The notes under the pieces: generated by a model
What the model was told of the DNA's origin: nothing
Databases searched by the model: none
The model's input: the letters and a program-made list of their open reading frames with translations, nothing else
Assembly (NCBI GenBank): GCA_030052745.1
Contig: JANBVO010000010.1
Location: forward strand, 248,001-312,000
Direction: 5' to 3'
Length of the DNA stretch: 64,000 bases
Origin: Pleurostoma richardsiae
Taxonomy: Eukaryota > Ascomycota > Sordariomycetes > Calosphaeriales > Pleurostomataceae
Translations under genes and position numbers: made by a program
Part shown: positions 1-11,670 of the stretch, in pieces
How the letters are laid out: each line of letters opens with the position of its first letter
Numbering within the stretch: the stretch's first letter is position 1

Positions 1-1020
1 ATGGAGGCCAAGTCTAAGCGAGAGGCCGCTCTTTACATCAACCCGTCTGACCGCGAGCGATACATGCGTCAGATCAGCGACATCAATGATGAGCGTGTCC
101 GCCTCTCTGACGCTCACGGTATTGGCTATACCATCGTGTCCTTGACAGTACCGGGGATCCAGGGTATCAGCGACCCGAAGGAGGCCGAGCGCCGTGCCAC
201 CGAGACCAACAACTGGGTCTACGGCCAGATCAAAGGCCGCCCCGACAAGCTGGGGGCCTTCGCCACTCTTTCCATGCACGATCCCGTTCAGGCGGGCAGG
301 GAACTGACTCGATGCGTCAAGGAACTGGGTTTCCATGGCGCGTTGCTGAATGACTTCCAACATGCTGGCCACAACGGAGAGACCTACAAGTTTTACGACC
401 AGCCTGAGTACGACGCCTTCTGGCGTGTGGTCATAGAGCTCGACGTCCCTGTCTATATCCACCCCGCCGCACCGGCTGATGTGATCTATGACAAGCTGTA
501 CGCTCAGCGGAAGTTCCTCATCGGTCCGCCCCTCTCCTTCGCCAACGGCGTCAACCTCCACCTGATGGGGATGATCACCAACGGAGTCTTTGATCGCTTC
601 CCGAAGCTCAAGATCATTGTCGGACACCTCGGCGAGCACCTGCCCTTTGATTTCTGGCGCATCAATCACTGGCTCGAGGACGTCAAGAAGCCCATCGCCC
701 AGGAAGAGGGCTTCGCCGCCATGTGCAAGAAGACCATATACGACTACTTCAAGCAGAATATCTGGGTGACGACGAGTGGGCACTTCTCCACGGCGACGCT
801 GAAGTACGTGGTCGACGAGATCGGAGCCGACCGCATTCTGTTCAGCGTGGACTACCCGTACGAGACGATCGAGAACTGCTCCGCCTGGTGGGACGGGCAG
901 GCTGAGGCCGTCAAGGAAGCCGTGGGCGGCGTGGAGAACTACCGAAAGATCGGGCGCGACAATGCGAAGGCGCTCCTGAAGCTCGGAAAGTTCTCCAACT
1001 CGGATGCCCCAGTTGCTTAG
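1..1020 (+). CDS. 2,3-dihydroxybenzoate decarboxylase-like amidohydrolase (5' end cut by window)
   Basis: Metal-dependent amidohydrolase (Amidohydro_2 family) of the non-oxidative benzoate decarboxylase group (2,3-dihydroxybenzoate or gamma-resorcylate decarboxylase), which removes CO2 from hydroxybenzoic acids in the cytosol. The visible 339 residues align along almost the whole family length: FATLSMHDP, the metal-site histidine in YIHPAAP, GPPLSFANGV, VGHLGEHLPFDFWRINHW and the C-terminal metal aspartate in FSVDYPYE. Family members begin with a short strand carrying a metal-binding glutamate (GKIALEE-type); that piece is absent here. The sequence starts at base 1 with an ATG, so either a first exon lies to the left of the window or the protein is truncated; I favour a missing exon. 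It ends with TAG and is followed, tail to tail, by a Zn2Cys6 regulator gene. It is plausibly one catabolic step of the aromatic cluster to the right. Confidence 0.85.
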   Translation: MEAKSKREAALYINPSDRERYMRQISDINDERVRLSDAHGIGYTIVSLTVPGIQGISDPKEAERRATETNNWVYGQIKGRPDKLGAFATLSMHDPVQAGRELTRCVKELGFHGALLNDFQHAGHNGETYKFYDQPEYDAFWRVVIELDVPVYIHPAAPADVIYDKLYAQRKFLIGPPLSFANGVNLHLMGMITNGVFDRFPKLKIIVGHLGEHLPFDFWRINHWLEDVKKPIAQEEGFAAMCKKTIYDYFKQNIWVTTSGHFSTATLKYVVDEIGADRILFSVDYPYETIENCSAWWDGQAEAVKEAVGGVENYRKIGRDNAKALLKLGKFSNSDAPVA

Positions 1021-1114
1021 ATGTAGCTAGATAGCCCTTTAAGCTTAATGGACTAACATTTTCTTTTGAAAACGCGTTGTCGAGGATAGAAGGAGATAAT
1101 CGTCCAAGTGACAC

Positions 1115-3552
1115 CTAGAAGATGCCGAAGTGATTGAAATCTATTTCCTGGTTGTTAAACCATGTCTCATTGAACAGGTCAGAGGTGAACAACTCGTCGA
1201 AGGTCGGATCATCTGTAGTCATCCCTAGATCGAGGGACTGATAATCTGTTGAGTCAGCGGGCTCCTGCAGAGAGGACGCGTGAAATCTCTCTGAGACGGA
1301 CGGTTAGTTCTCTTCCGTGTCTTGAGAGAGTTACTTGACTCCGTATGTGTAGCGAACAAGACTCACCCGATCGACGTTCTCGGAAGGTCTCGACCGAGGA
1401 TCTAAACCCTTGCAGGGCCTGGATTCCCTTCGTCGCCGAGGGAAGCTGTATCTGGTAATATTCGAAGATCTGTAATCCCCGCTTCCAGGAATCTTTGGCA
1501 AGCCCCTGATCAAGGTCGACATGCAAATCTGGGCATAGGGTTGCAGCGACGAGCGTCGACGCCGCAGCAAAGGTAACTGAATGGGTCAGTGGATGTTAAT
1601 TCACATACAGGAAGAAGAAACAACATACACAATAGAACGTGCCAGGCAGAGTTCTGCCGCAAGCTCCCTAGCTTCTCATGTATCTCCTGGAGCAATGTGT
1701 GGGCCGTCTCCAAGCAAAGCTGATGGATAGACTGCCGAACACTGTCTCCAAGACAGAAGTTAGAGCTGGTTTTATAGGTCTTATCGTGCTCTTGACTTGA
1801 CATTGAATTCCTTCTCGTTTCGGCCAAAAGCGATGGCCGTAGGAGGAGAAGTCGAATCCAGAGAACCCTGGATATTGCTGTGAGCATAAGCCAAAGATAA
1901 CTTGGAGATAGACATCACAGACCTTGATTTGATAATATTAGCCTGCATCTGAAAACAGTTCGAAAGCTCTTCATCGAATGCAGAGAGGTCAGCTCTCACT
2001 TGGAGGAAAGCTGGCAGACGTTGCTCGAAGTTGTCAATCCGCGCCGCGAGACCAATGACCTCTTCTGGAGAATCATCCAACAGGTTCTCGCCTATGCGAC
2101 TGTCGTATTCGCTGTTCGAGTATAGGCTAGAAATAATATCATAGAGGATACCGATTATTTCCATGGAATGGACGAAGAAGGCCATGCGAGATGGTCGGGT
2201 GGCCGGCTGAATACCATAGCCAACCTCCAGCAAGTGCTCGTCGTCAATTGCCTCAGGCAATGGTGTTGAAGACTTTCGCGGCAAAAGTGCTGCACGCCCA
2301 AATGTTGTCGCTGTAAGTCTGTAGGCACGAGTCTGTCGATATGTAAACCCCTTGATAGCTATGGTTGGAGACGCTTACCGATCCAGGGTCACACAGCAGT
2401 ACCATACCCGTCGCCTCATCTCCCGCTTGAGCTGATTGATTCCCTTCACCTTGCTGTCCTCAGTATTTAACCCAAGCCCTTGCGCCACTCTCAGGGCAAC
2501 GCCGATGGTGTTCCAGCACCTATCCGCATATGCTGAATAGTGTAGATAGATGCCCCTCAAGAGGAGCAGTTGTACGACGCAGATAGACGACTCGTCTAAG
2601 AAGTCCACGGATACGAGCCTACAGGATTGTTTGTATAGCTGGTCAGCGAGACGATTTCGTTGTGCGGTCGGAACTGTCTCGGTACGCTGAGCCCCAAGGG
2701 CGAGTGTTATGCTTAGGGTTGCTTGGTAGACCACATCCGCAGAAGCCCCTTCTTCCGTGGCGCGGAGAAGAGCCATGTATTGGGTGGTGAATGACGGTCT
2801 GTGAAGGATGGGAAAGACTGGATGTACATAGTTCCAGTAGCTCTGCAAGAATGCCTCAGCGAGGTCCGGTTCAGGAAGCATGATGGGCTTTGCATGACTG
2901 TCCGGTGAAGGGGCCCGACTAGCTTCGTATCCCAACAGCGTTGGCACTGCATTCGCATGTGACACCCTGGATGGCTCTTCGGGAGGATCGGCAGCCACTA
3001 TGATCTCCCTAAGGAAAGTGCTGTTCGATGACGGCCCATATGTCGTTTCTGTTCCCATGGAGGGAGAACCGCGGTTCTCCTTAGGAGGGACCACGAAGAT
3101 GCTCTCCGAAGGGTGCCTACTGGCGGTTTCGACAGTGCCTTGGCCGACATTGGCCGGCCAGCTCACCCCGGGATTCAATATCGCACGAGTGCCGGTGACC
3201 GCGAATGGCGAATTTTCTGCAACCAACGACGCGCCGGCTGTGACGGGAATAGTGCCACTCTGGCCCCTTCCCTCAAGTCTCTCCAGCCTGTCGTGTATTT
3301 GTGCAAGCGTACTAGGCCAGTGAGTGTCAGACATCGCTGCTTTGTTTTGGCATGCTGAATTTGCTCAACTTACGGTCGCGTCGATGGGGCGCGGACAGAA
3401 CCTTGATAGACACATTGATCCTGCAATCCCTTGAGAGTGCAAGATGAGCAGGCTGGGCGGCGACCGTCGCAACCGGTCTTTTTTGCGCGGCAAGGAGTGC
3501 ATGCCAATTGGGTTTTCTGTCTTTTCCGGCGAGGTAAGAAGTCGTTGGGCAT
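1115..3552 (-). CDS. Zn2Cys6 transcription factor with fungal-specific middle domain
   Basis: Nuclear DNA-binding regulator. Exon 1 (3552-3374) gives MPNDFLPRRKRQKTQ followed by a complete binuclear zinc cluster: C-x2-C-x6-C-x5-C-x2-C-x8-C, beginning ACTPCRAKKTGCDG. Exon 2 (3311-2379) holds a short possible coiled coil (AQIHDRLERLEG) and the start of the Fungal_trans domain (YVHPVFPILHRPSF; GVALRVAQGLGLN; MRRRVWYCCVTLDR). Exon 3 (2318-1923) continues with LTATTFGRAALLP. Exon 4 starts near 1867 with RVLWIRLLLLRPS. A later exon carries HVDLDQGLAKDSWKRGLQI, and the last ends with an acidic tail, DDPTFDELFTSDLFN, to the TAG at 1115-1117. At least five introns are needed; the four junctions I checked keep frame. 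Its start faces the NmrA-like gene across about 550 bp. It is a reasonable candidate regulator of the aromatic cluster, by position only. Confidence 0.88.
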
Positions 3553-4101
3553 TGTTCAATCAGGCGAGCCACGGGAGGTTGATCTAAGGCTATCACCAAG
3601 TGGCGTCCTGTCCTCCGTCTGACTTTTGTATGAGTAAACGTCTAGAATGAAGGACGTCCTTCAATAGATGCAGATGGCAAGGGATCAATTGCTACGGTCG
3701 TGTTAGGTCAGGAGCTTACATGGGGATACAATTTTCCGATTCCATGTACGGTAGGGCACAGCATCTCTTTGAAACAATTCGTTGTCTTATCGGGTACTCT
3801 ACGAATGAAACAATCAATGTTGATAATCAACAATGACAAAGACAAGTACTATTTCTAATGTACTCTTTAGGTATATAAAGTCCTGTGTTAAAAGTTTTCA
3901 AGCTATCGAGGTGTATCAACGAAAAACTTCAGTTTCATGATGTCTTTCGATAGTGGCCGGAAAGCCTGTGAGGACCCATAAATGGGCCTTGCTGAGCACG
4001 TGCTGACAAATGAACCAACTGAGCAGACTTGAAGATCCCGAAACGTCGTCCTCAAGGGCAAATCGTGCTTTATTCGGAGGCCGTACTTTTTCTCCATTAG
4101 G
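3553..4101. promoter_or_regulatory. divergent intergenic promoter region
   Basis: This spacer separates the Zn2Cys6 gene (leftward) from the NmrA-like gene (rightward) and must hold both promoters. A GTATATAAAG TATA-like string lies at about 3871-3880, some 220 bp before the NmrA-like start codon. I did not find a convincing CGG-based dyad. Confidence 0.4.
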
Positions 4102-5294
4102 ATGTCGTTCAACAAGATTGCAGTCTACGGACATCGTGGCTGGGCCAGCTCCGCCATCGTTTCTTCCCTTGTAGCTTCCGGTGCCCCAGTCAAGGTGCTT
4201 TATCGCGCCGGCTCAGATATCTCGGGACTGCCCCCGACTGTCACTAAGGTAGAAGTTGACGTGGATGATCAGGATGCACTGATCATTGCGTTGGAAGGTG
4301 TCGACATCTTGATGTGAGCCGAAGTCCACTGCTTATATTTTGCTGGGTCTTCCTCGCTTAGGTCTAACATTGGTAACAGATCCCTTGTTGGACAGACGGG
4401 CGTAACCAAGCAGCATGCCTTTGTCAAAGCAATCCCGAGAACCGACATAAAACTGTTTTCGCCGTCAGACCTTGCTGCTCGATACGATGAACAGGGTCTC
4501 CTGATTCCAGTCAACAAGGCGAAAATGGATGTTGAAATGGCCGCCAAGGAGGCTGGAATTCCGACGACCATTATCCTGCCTGGCAATTTTGCGGAGTTTG
4601 CCCTGAACACACTGTAAGCGGCGTTACTACCGCCTAATTCTATAGTTATTACGCCCACTGACAACTCCTGGGCGCCAGTGCTATGGGAGTTGACTTCGCG
4701 GGAAACAAGATCGTCTTTTCTGGGAACAGTGCTGAAGAGCAACTCAATCTATGGTAAGTTCAGGTTGATATTCTGCATGGAGCGTGCGGTAACCCCCTCC
4801 ATACATATCTGTGAACCTGAACCGTCCACACAGGTCACAATTCATAAACTGATTCAGTGCGCTAATGCAAGCCTATATTCTTTAGTACTCGAGCATACGT
4901 TGCTGCCGCCTACGCCTCGATTTTCACGCGCACACCGATCTCGGAAATACAGAACAGGGCGATTGCACTCACGGAGGTCACGCCTACCGGAAACGAAATA
5001 GCAGCGGCCTTGCAGAAGAAACATGGAAAGCCTTGCCAGATTGTTAGACATAGTATTGACAAGGTTGAGGCCGAGATCGAAGCTGGTTTAAGCTCCGGCA
5101 GCCTGTTCACACTTGTTTGGTATTGTCGTAAGATTTGGGGTACCGGCAAGCAAAAGGCCATGGTAGGGAATGACATTTGGGAAGTTGACGGATACCAGAA
5201 AGCCAGCCTGGAGAGTCTAATAGTCGGAGGAGAGCTAGGTACCTACCGCGAACTTCCCCCGGAAGTCACTGCCTATTTCAACACCACTTTTTAA
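4102..5294 (+). CDS. NmrA-like / isoflavone-reductase-like NAD(P)-binding protein
   Basis: Rossmann-fold protein of the atypical SDR / NmrA-like family. Members are either NAD(P)H reductases for aromatic compounds or redox-sensing regulators. Four exons join in frame: 4102-4313, 4380-4613, 4679-4753 and 4886-5294, giving about 309 residues. The first exon shows the N-terminal strand and nucleotide loop IAVYGHRGWASSAIVSSLV, then DVDDQDALIIALEGVDIL. Exon 2 reads SLVGQTG, then LFSPSDLAARYDEQG and IPTTIILPGNFAEFAL. Exon 3 gives VDFAGNKIVFSGN. Exon 4 carries TRAYVAAAYASIFTR and the C-terminal substrate-binding half. Introns are 65-132 nt with GT..AG ends. It lies between two transcription factor genes. 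I cannot tell enzyme from regulator by sequence alone. Confidence 0.85.
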
Positions 5295-5426
5295 CTGTAC
5301 GCCTAAATACAATGGTGGATGAGCCGGCGCCTTCACGTTGCGGTTGTCCTAAATTCGGATTGTGTAGGACCTTAGGTCATCATAGTTCTGGATGATGTCC
5401 AGAAGTTAATACAACCGTATAGCTAA

Positions 5427-5446
5427 CCCCCCCCCCCCCCCCCTCT
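5427..5446. repeat. poly-C tract followed by CT repeat
   Basis: An uninterrupted run of about 19 C residues, followed by CTCTCTCT, lies just beyond the 3' ends of two convergent genes. It is a simple mononucleotide repeat and its exact length may be affected by sequencing error. Confidence 0.9.
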
Positions 5447-5454
5447 CTCTTCTA

Positions 5455-8056
5455 CTATTGCCAAGATCGATCATAAGCGTCAGCAAGGTCCCGAAGTACC
5501 CCTCCCATACGCAAGGTCACCTCCCACACCCAGACATCATCCATAAAACTGGCCCACTGTCTGCTGACTTGGGCTGCGAGTGACGTTTGAGCATCGTACG
5601 GATTGTCCATTTCCGACAGGGTTTCTTTCAGCGTTGTGAATATCGATTCCTCGTCCTGGTCCAGGGGCGTATGCCTCGCTTGTAGTTCTGTGACGTAGAT
5701 CCATTTCCCCAGGAAGAGATTGCAGACCCAGCAGGCCACCGCGTGCTCGACGCTCCAGGTAAAAGCCGACATCTTCCTCGTCAGCATGTGTCCCGCCCGG
5801 ACTGGAGCCGTGAAACAAAACATGGCCCTTTCGGCTGCTTTGGTCAGGGAAGCGCCGAGTGGCAGCGGTGCGGTAACATACGAGTCAATAACTTTTTGGA
5901 TGGTGGGCTTGTCCTGGCATAGCAGCGTGACGTGGTCGAATTGCCATGTGCAGCTGAAAGAACTTAGAAATGAAAGCCGAAGAAGCGATTGGCAGTTGAA
6001 GACGGGTGATTCTTCGTTGAGGTTCTGGTAAAGTTCGCCGTGTGCCGCCTCCCACGAGTTCAGAAACTCGTTGCATGTCGTTATAGCTTCTTCAATTTGA
6101 ACTCCAAGTGAGGTATGCGTAGCAAACCCCGGTATTCCTACATCCAAATGACTGAGAGGTAACGAGATCTGGGCATAGCTGTGCATATGAACTCTGAAAC
6201 CGTGCATGATAACAATCGCAGCAAATGAACCGATATGGGCGAAGATCTGCTGGGGCAATTCCCTGCTCTTTTCTGGCAGGATTTCGCGTAGCACAGCCGA
6301 GATGCTCGGGCTTTTCCCGGGCGATCTTTCACTCATTAGTCGCTCCCACTCTTCTTTGGTCTCCGCTTCCCATAAGACTTCGTGAGCGGGGACCTCGAAA
6401 TCTAAGTCTCGAAGCTGAGTAAAGCTTGGTGGAGTGCCGTATGTAGCCGAATTGAGGCTGGAAAGGATGTAAATGCCGCATAGAACACGTTTCTCTGTCT
6501 CAAAACTTATCCATTCCTTCCAGGAAGGAATGCGGTCTCGATCCGGAGGGGCTGAAAGAATCGGACGACGTAAGATATAGGACCGGACCAGAGAGCTGAT
6601 ATCCGAAATGCCGTCGCCTGCACTGGATGGATTCCCGCCAAATACTGCTCCAAAGACGAAGAGAAGCTTGCATTGTATCTGCCAGAGCGGCTCCATCGAT
6701 ACCTGATGCCCAGTATACTTCCGTGCCTGGACGAAACTGAGAGCACTGCTCGCGATGGACCGTAATGTGGCGGCATGCTTGGGATGAAGGCTGTACAGCG
6801 CTCCGAGCGAGCACACTGCCAGCAGGAGCGGTTTGGGAATGGCCGCCGGCTCGGAAGTCGCAATGTGAAAAACGGGGAGATGTCTGTAAAAGAATTGGAA
6901 GAACCTGCAGAGAAAGTTGTCAAGCGTCCGCGCCGACGGTATCTTCTGCAAACGGTCTTCCTCGATGCCAAATTTATCTCGAAGATCCTGCAGGATCAAT
7001 GACCTGGTGGCTTCATCAATGGCTCCTCGCTTTGACAGGATGACTCCAGGCCGATGTATGTCGTGGAAGTGAGACGAGACCGAGCCTCTAGCTGCTTGAT
7101 TCATGCCCAGAGAAGCAGAGTCAGAACAATGACTCCCATCCGGGGTGGACAGAGTTAAGGTAGGATCAAAATGGATACTCGATGTGGAACCGTCCGAACC
7201 CAGTGCACTGACATCCAGATCCATCAACTGCATGGGGAAGTCAGCTTGTGAGAAGCTGGTGCCGTCAATCATGGTGAAGAAAGAACAGCCATCGAGCGAA
7301 GAAGGCATCGCAAAGTTTTGATCAGTATGAAGAGCGGTTTGGTATGGATCTTGCGCCAGCCGAATGTCAACCAGCTGCCCCGCAGAAAGCGCCCCATCCG
7401 GGTCCTCATGCACCATCAGGTTTGTCTGTAGAGACCGCATTGGAGCGTTGTCCGTGGTTCCCTCTGGAAAAGCCGCTGGGACTGGCGGTGCAGTCATGAG
7501 GTCGGGGGCGACGTCCCTGGCAGTGCTCGTCGCAGTGGCGGGATCGTCCGCGAGCACCACGATGGTGTCTCCAGTTGCTCCGTTGTCCTCAGGCGACGTA
7601 CCGCTGTCGGGAGAGGGCGTTCGCTGAGGGGCTGCCGCCAAGAGGACGGGACCTCGCCGTTTTGGAAGCGCTTTATCGCGATCGTATTCGAGAGCGTGTA
7701 AGGTCTTCTCGTGACGCACCAGGAGGTCTCTAGGGCATGTAAGTTAGCTGTTGCTATAGATCACCGAAATAGCGGGCGGCCATACTTCCTAGCGAATTTG
7801 CTTGCGCAGAACCTGCACTGAAAGGGCCTTTGCTGGAGATCTGCCAGAAACGTCAGTCAGCCCAACACAAGATAGAGGTTCCAAGCAGGCGGGGGGTAGA
7901 ATTACGGGCCCTCGTGTGCCGTAGCAGATGCTCGCTTCGTTTGAAGGACTTCTGGCATATGTCGCAGACGTGCTTTTTAGCTCGACAGGGCTTGGCCCCG
8001 GGGGCAATGTTTGCGGACGTCTCGTTGATGAATGTGAATGTCTCGACGGTCGCCAT
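5455..8056 (-). CDS. C2H2 zinc-finger transcription factor with fungal-specific domain
   Basis: Nuclear regulator with two tandem N-terminal C2H2 fingers and a C-terminal Fungal_trans domain. Exon 1 (8056 to about 7907) reads MATVETFTFINE..., then finger 1, CDICQKSFKRSEHLLRHTR. A small second exon (about 7841-7788) gives HLQQRPFQCRFCASKFAR, and the third exon starts DLLVRHEKTLHALEYD, so finger 2 (C-x2-C-x12-H-x4-H) is rebuilt across the intron. The large third exon runs to the stop at 5455. It contains a low-complexity Pro/Ser/Thr stretch, then FLCRFFQFFYRHLPVFHI and LLAVCSLGALYSLHP, typical of the regulatory domain seen in AmdX-like or Msn2-like fungal C2H2 factors. Total length is about 810 residues. 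The gene converges with the NmrA-like gene. It may be a second cluster regulator; this is an inference from position. Confidence 0.88.
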
Positions 8057-10521
8057 GGTGGGCTGGTGCTGCAGAATCGGGCAAGTAGGGTAGCCTTGCG
8101 TGTTCTAAAGCATTGCGCGTGTCTGTGTCTGTATGTGGGAAGAGGGAGTACTCCCCAGCTGCCCATGCCCTTTTTTCCGAGCCCCGGCATCACCGGAGAG
8201 GGCCTTCTTCCCCCGCTTTCATAGGGGCCGGGGTTGCGGGGGTGGGGGAACAAAATGCGGGGTGACTACTGCAGCACAGGAGAAGGCCTTCGTTTGCCCA
8301 GGTGTCCAGAGCATATAAGTAGTTGCTGTGCGTTATTGCGCCGTCCAGCCCAGAAAATACGTTTAGTACTTGATAACTCGTGTAGGGAAGGGACAGCTTC
8401 ACCATCGCCAGAGGCACTGTTCCTACATATATATTCTCAAGTTACTGATCTCATATCGCTTATACGCTCCCGGACCGCCCATTCCAGGAAAGTTGCAAGA
8501 CATGCCTGGTCCTGTTGGGCTTCCGATAACCTTCAAAGACTCCCGTTGGGGCTCATACAACTCAGACCTCACATTCTGGAGCGACTGTGTTTGCCAACAC
8601 CCGATTCCCTTAACTGACTACCGCGACTCTGTGTCGGCGCGAATGGGATCTACTGTACCTACGCAGTGTTAAGGAATGCCGAAGGGTCCCCTTCCCCATG
8701 CAACAGTTGCCGAAACGGGTCTAGAACTAGCATCGCATAGTATGGGCCTCTTCAGCATGTCGGGCGGGTGTGTGTGTGGAGCACCCCGAGATCTCGGGGA
8801 GTCATTGGCCACGCAGTCGCCTGGTCAGGCGTTAGCAGTTTGCAAAGCGAGCCGTTGCACCACCTTCAGAAGGCTCTAACGCGAAACTATAAGTGCCTTT
8901 GCCACCGGCGTGGATCACCTTGGCCATCATGATGAAGGGGTGAAGCGTGGTGCCGATGTGATTTCGTGTTCGGAGAGATGAACAATACACCGGAAGATAT
9001 ATCCATGGTCTCTCCGGCGTCATCTCCCACTTATCTGAATGCTGAGAATGCGAGCCTTGCATCCTTGGTGAAATCGAGCACGCCCTTCTTGGAAGACGTT
9101 GGGCGGCCGGGATAAATATAGCACAATTTCTCTAGCTTGCCAGAATGGTCATTAACGTTCCGAATCGTCGATATAATCACCTCCGTGTTCATTGTTTTGA
9201 CGCCGTTACACCATATCACGGACTGTCAGGGAAGATTGATTAGTCCCTGTGTTCAGGTAGGTGAATACTGATTGTGTTGCAGGAGCCCAAGTCTTCACGA
9301 CTCACCTCATATTCACGTCTCGCACTATGAGAGCCAAACCGTGGCGTCAGTCTGCTCCCTGCTGAAGCCGACACACTCAGTCTTCGCGAATCGCTCGGTG
9401 ATGCGCCAGTAGAGGGTGCCTTGGAAGTGCCAAACAGGCCCGCCGAACCTTTCATTTAATTGGGATGCCCCTGACCGTGGTGGGCGTGGTGCTGTGCATC
9501 GCAATCATCGGAGACACGCCACGTAGAACATTCGGGGTAGAGCCTCACTGAGGGTGGGAGAAAGGGGCTTATTGTCGCATTCATACCAGGTATGGGCTTC
9601 AGTTTTGATATTCACGAGAGCGGTCTGCAGTTTATAAGGACGCGACGAGAAGTCAGGGAGTAAAAAGAAAATACCGTAGGCATCGCACTCGCATCTTCGG
9701 CTAATACCTCGATCGGGTGGGGTGCCAGGTGTCTACCTAGCTATCTACCCCACTCCCTCCAACAGCGGAGGATCGCTCTGGGGGGATCGTCCGGTGGCAT
9801 TCTCACGCTTCTACACACCCGAGCCTTCACTCATGGTCGAGGTAATGCTGCATGGCCTCGTGGCGAAGTACCTAAAGTAAGGCATTTCGAGTTCATCACG
9901 CGCACTTTGGTGGTTCTGTTTGGATATCAACGCCGCACATGAAATATTTGATGCGGCCTGGCGGAGGGCCTCGGCTTGGAATGTTGGGTCCTCCCCACAA
10001 GGTTATGTGATACTTAGACTTCTGTGGGAGGATGAGCATTGAACGGATCAATCACAGTAGGGATAACTAACGGGCTTCTCTGCATTCCGGGTTGTTTGGT
10101 GTACGTCTTTGGGAAATCTTGAACCCCACGACGCCGAACTGACAGAATACCTTCGATTAACTAGTGTTCTTACATGTTTACAAGCCACCTACAACTTGGT
10201 CTCCTGATGTGAAAAGCTCTAATTTTGCGTCTTAGCTGCGTGTCTCGTATGTTACGCACCTGTGTTAATGCAAGCCCACCAGCAGCTAGATTAGGATAAG
10301 TAGGTCCTGACGTAGCAGAAAGAGACATAATAATATCACTCGAAGTATCAATCCAACATATCAGTAGTAATGCAATACGAAGGTTGATAGCTATTCAAGA
10401 GCAGTTAATTACAGCCAGCATGAAAGATACTTGCGATACCTAAGAGCACGCGATGTTGGGAACTTCAACGAACTGGACACATCGATTTAATCAAGTGGTC
10501 GCGTCAACTTAGCCCCCCAGA
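8057..10521. other. 2.5 kb without a recognisable gene
   Basis: Only short reading frames occur here on either strand, none with a family motif I know. The first few hundred bases must include the promoter of the C2H2 gene. No inverted terminal repeats, tRNA or coding remnant with a recognisable domain could be identified. This is the widest gap in the left half of the window. Confidence 0.5.
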
Positions 10522-11463
10522 TTACATAGTCCCGGTAATTCCGCCGCTTACTGAGATAAACTGCGCAGTGATCCACCGGCTCTTTTCTGATACTAGCAGA
10601 AGCGTAGCATCAGCCAGATCCTCCACTGACCCGAGGCGATTCGCGGCTCGCGTCTGTTCATACATAGAAAGCTGAAGCGCAGTTGGAGACCCGTCAGAGG
10701 CCACCAGATACTCTTTCGACATATCTGTTGGAACTGGACCGGGTGCGAGGGTATTGACGGTAATTCCATGGCTCTTGCCAAGCTGTCCGGCATTTCGTTA
10801 GATGGTTGCCGAGCGTAGGGAGTGGAAGAACACCAAAGAAAGCTTACCTCGCCAGCCCATAGCGTTGTCAAGGCATCCACTGCAGCTTTTGTCGCACCGT
10901 ATACAGGGGGTGGGACCAAAACTTTCGAGGCGATGGAGCCGATGTTGACGATGCGGCCGCCTTTCGGCATTCGACCTACGCCAACAACAGCTTGTGTCAT
11001 GTAAATTACACCGAAGACGTTGACGGCGAATTCATATTTGAGCTGCTCTTCTTTAACCTCCAAGAGAGGTGTGTTGCGTGCAGCTGCTGCGTTGTTGACT
11101 AGAACAAATGGCCAATCAGTTTTGTGCAACGACCCGGAAAGGACATCACGCCATCCATGACATACCGAGAATATCGATGTGATCGACGCTAAATGCTTCC
11201 AGGATTTGCTCAACCATGTTCTTCGCAGTATCGTAATTTTCCACCCCTCCTTGTACGACGGTGGTTTTGGTGCCAAATTCGTTACTGATGTCAGTCGCTA
11301 CCTTCTCAGCCCGCGCCTTGGACTTCTCCGACACATAATGAATTGCTACAGACGCGCCGTTCCGTGCCAAAGCTCTGGCAATAGCGGCACCGATGCCAGT
11401 CTCTCTGCCAGAGCCTGTAACCAAAGCAGTCTTTCCTGCAAGTGAGAGTGTGTCGGCCGACAT
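10522..11463 (-). CDS. short-chain dehydrogenase/reductase (classical SDR)
   Basis: NAD(P)-dependent oxidoreductase of the classical SDR family, probably cytosolic. Exon 1 starts MSADTLSLAGKTALVTGSG with the cofactor loop TGSGRETGIG. Exon 2 continues VNNAAAARNTPLLEV (the NNAA motif), IVNIGSIASK and the catalytic YGATK. Exon 3 gives ELGKSHGITVNTLAPGPVPTDM and ends GGITGTM with TAA. The two introns (about 60-70 nt) join in frame. Total length is about 265 residues, normal for the family. The cofactor-binding, catalytic Ser/Tyr/Lys and LAPGPV motifs are all present, so it should be active. It diverges from an SDR-like gene to the right across a 520-bp spacer containing repeats. The substrate is unknown; relatives act on quinones, keto groups of polyketides and 3-oxoacyl chains. 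Confidence 0.88.
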
Positions 11464-11670
11464 ATCCAGTAAATTAGCGAAGAAAGCTATCGAAGCAAAG
11501 GATCACACAGCTAGTTCGGAACTCTGATTGACAAGTAGCTATTTTTATATATACGACAGACATGACTATATGGAACTGCCACTCATAATCTTATATCTGT
11601 TCAAAAGAGATACTATTATAAATCATCAAGTTATAAAAGGCCAGGAAACCAAAATCATTCTATCTACGAA

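Noticed and set aside
8676-8879. Possible tRNA or small RNA near a GGGTCTAGAACTAGC string
   Set aside because: It resembles a B box loosely, but no matching A box or cloverleaf stems could be drawn.
8832-9219. Two overlapping minus-strand frames that might be remnants of one gene
   Set aside because: No recognisable domain, no splice junction joining them, and composition is ordinary.
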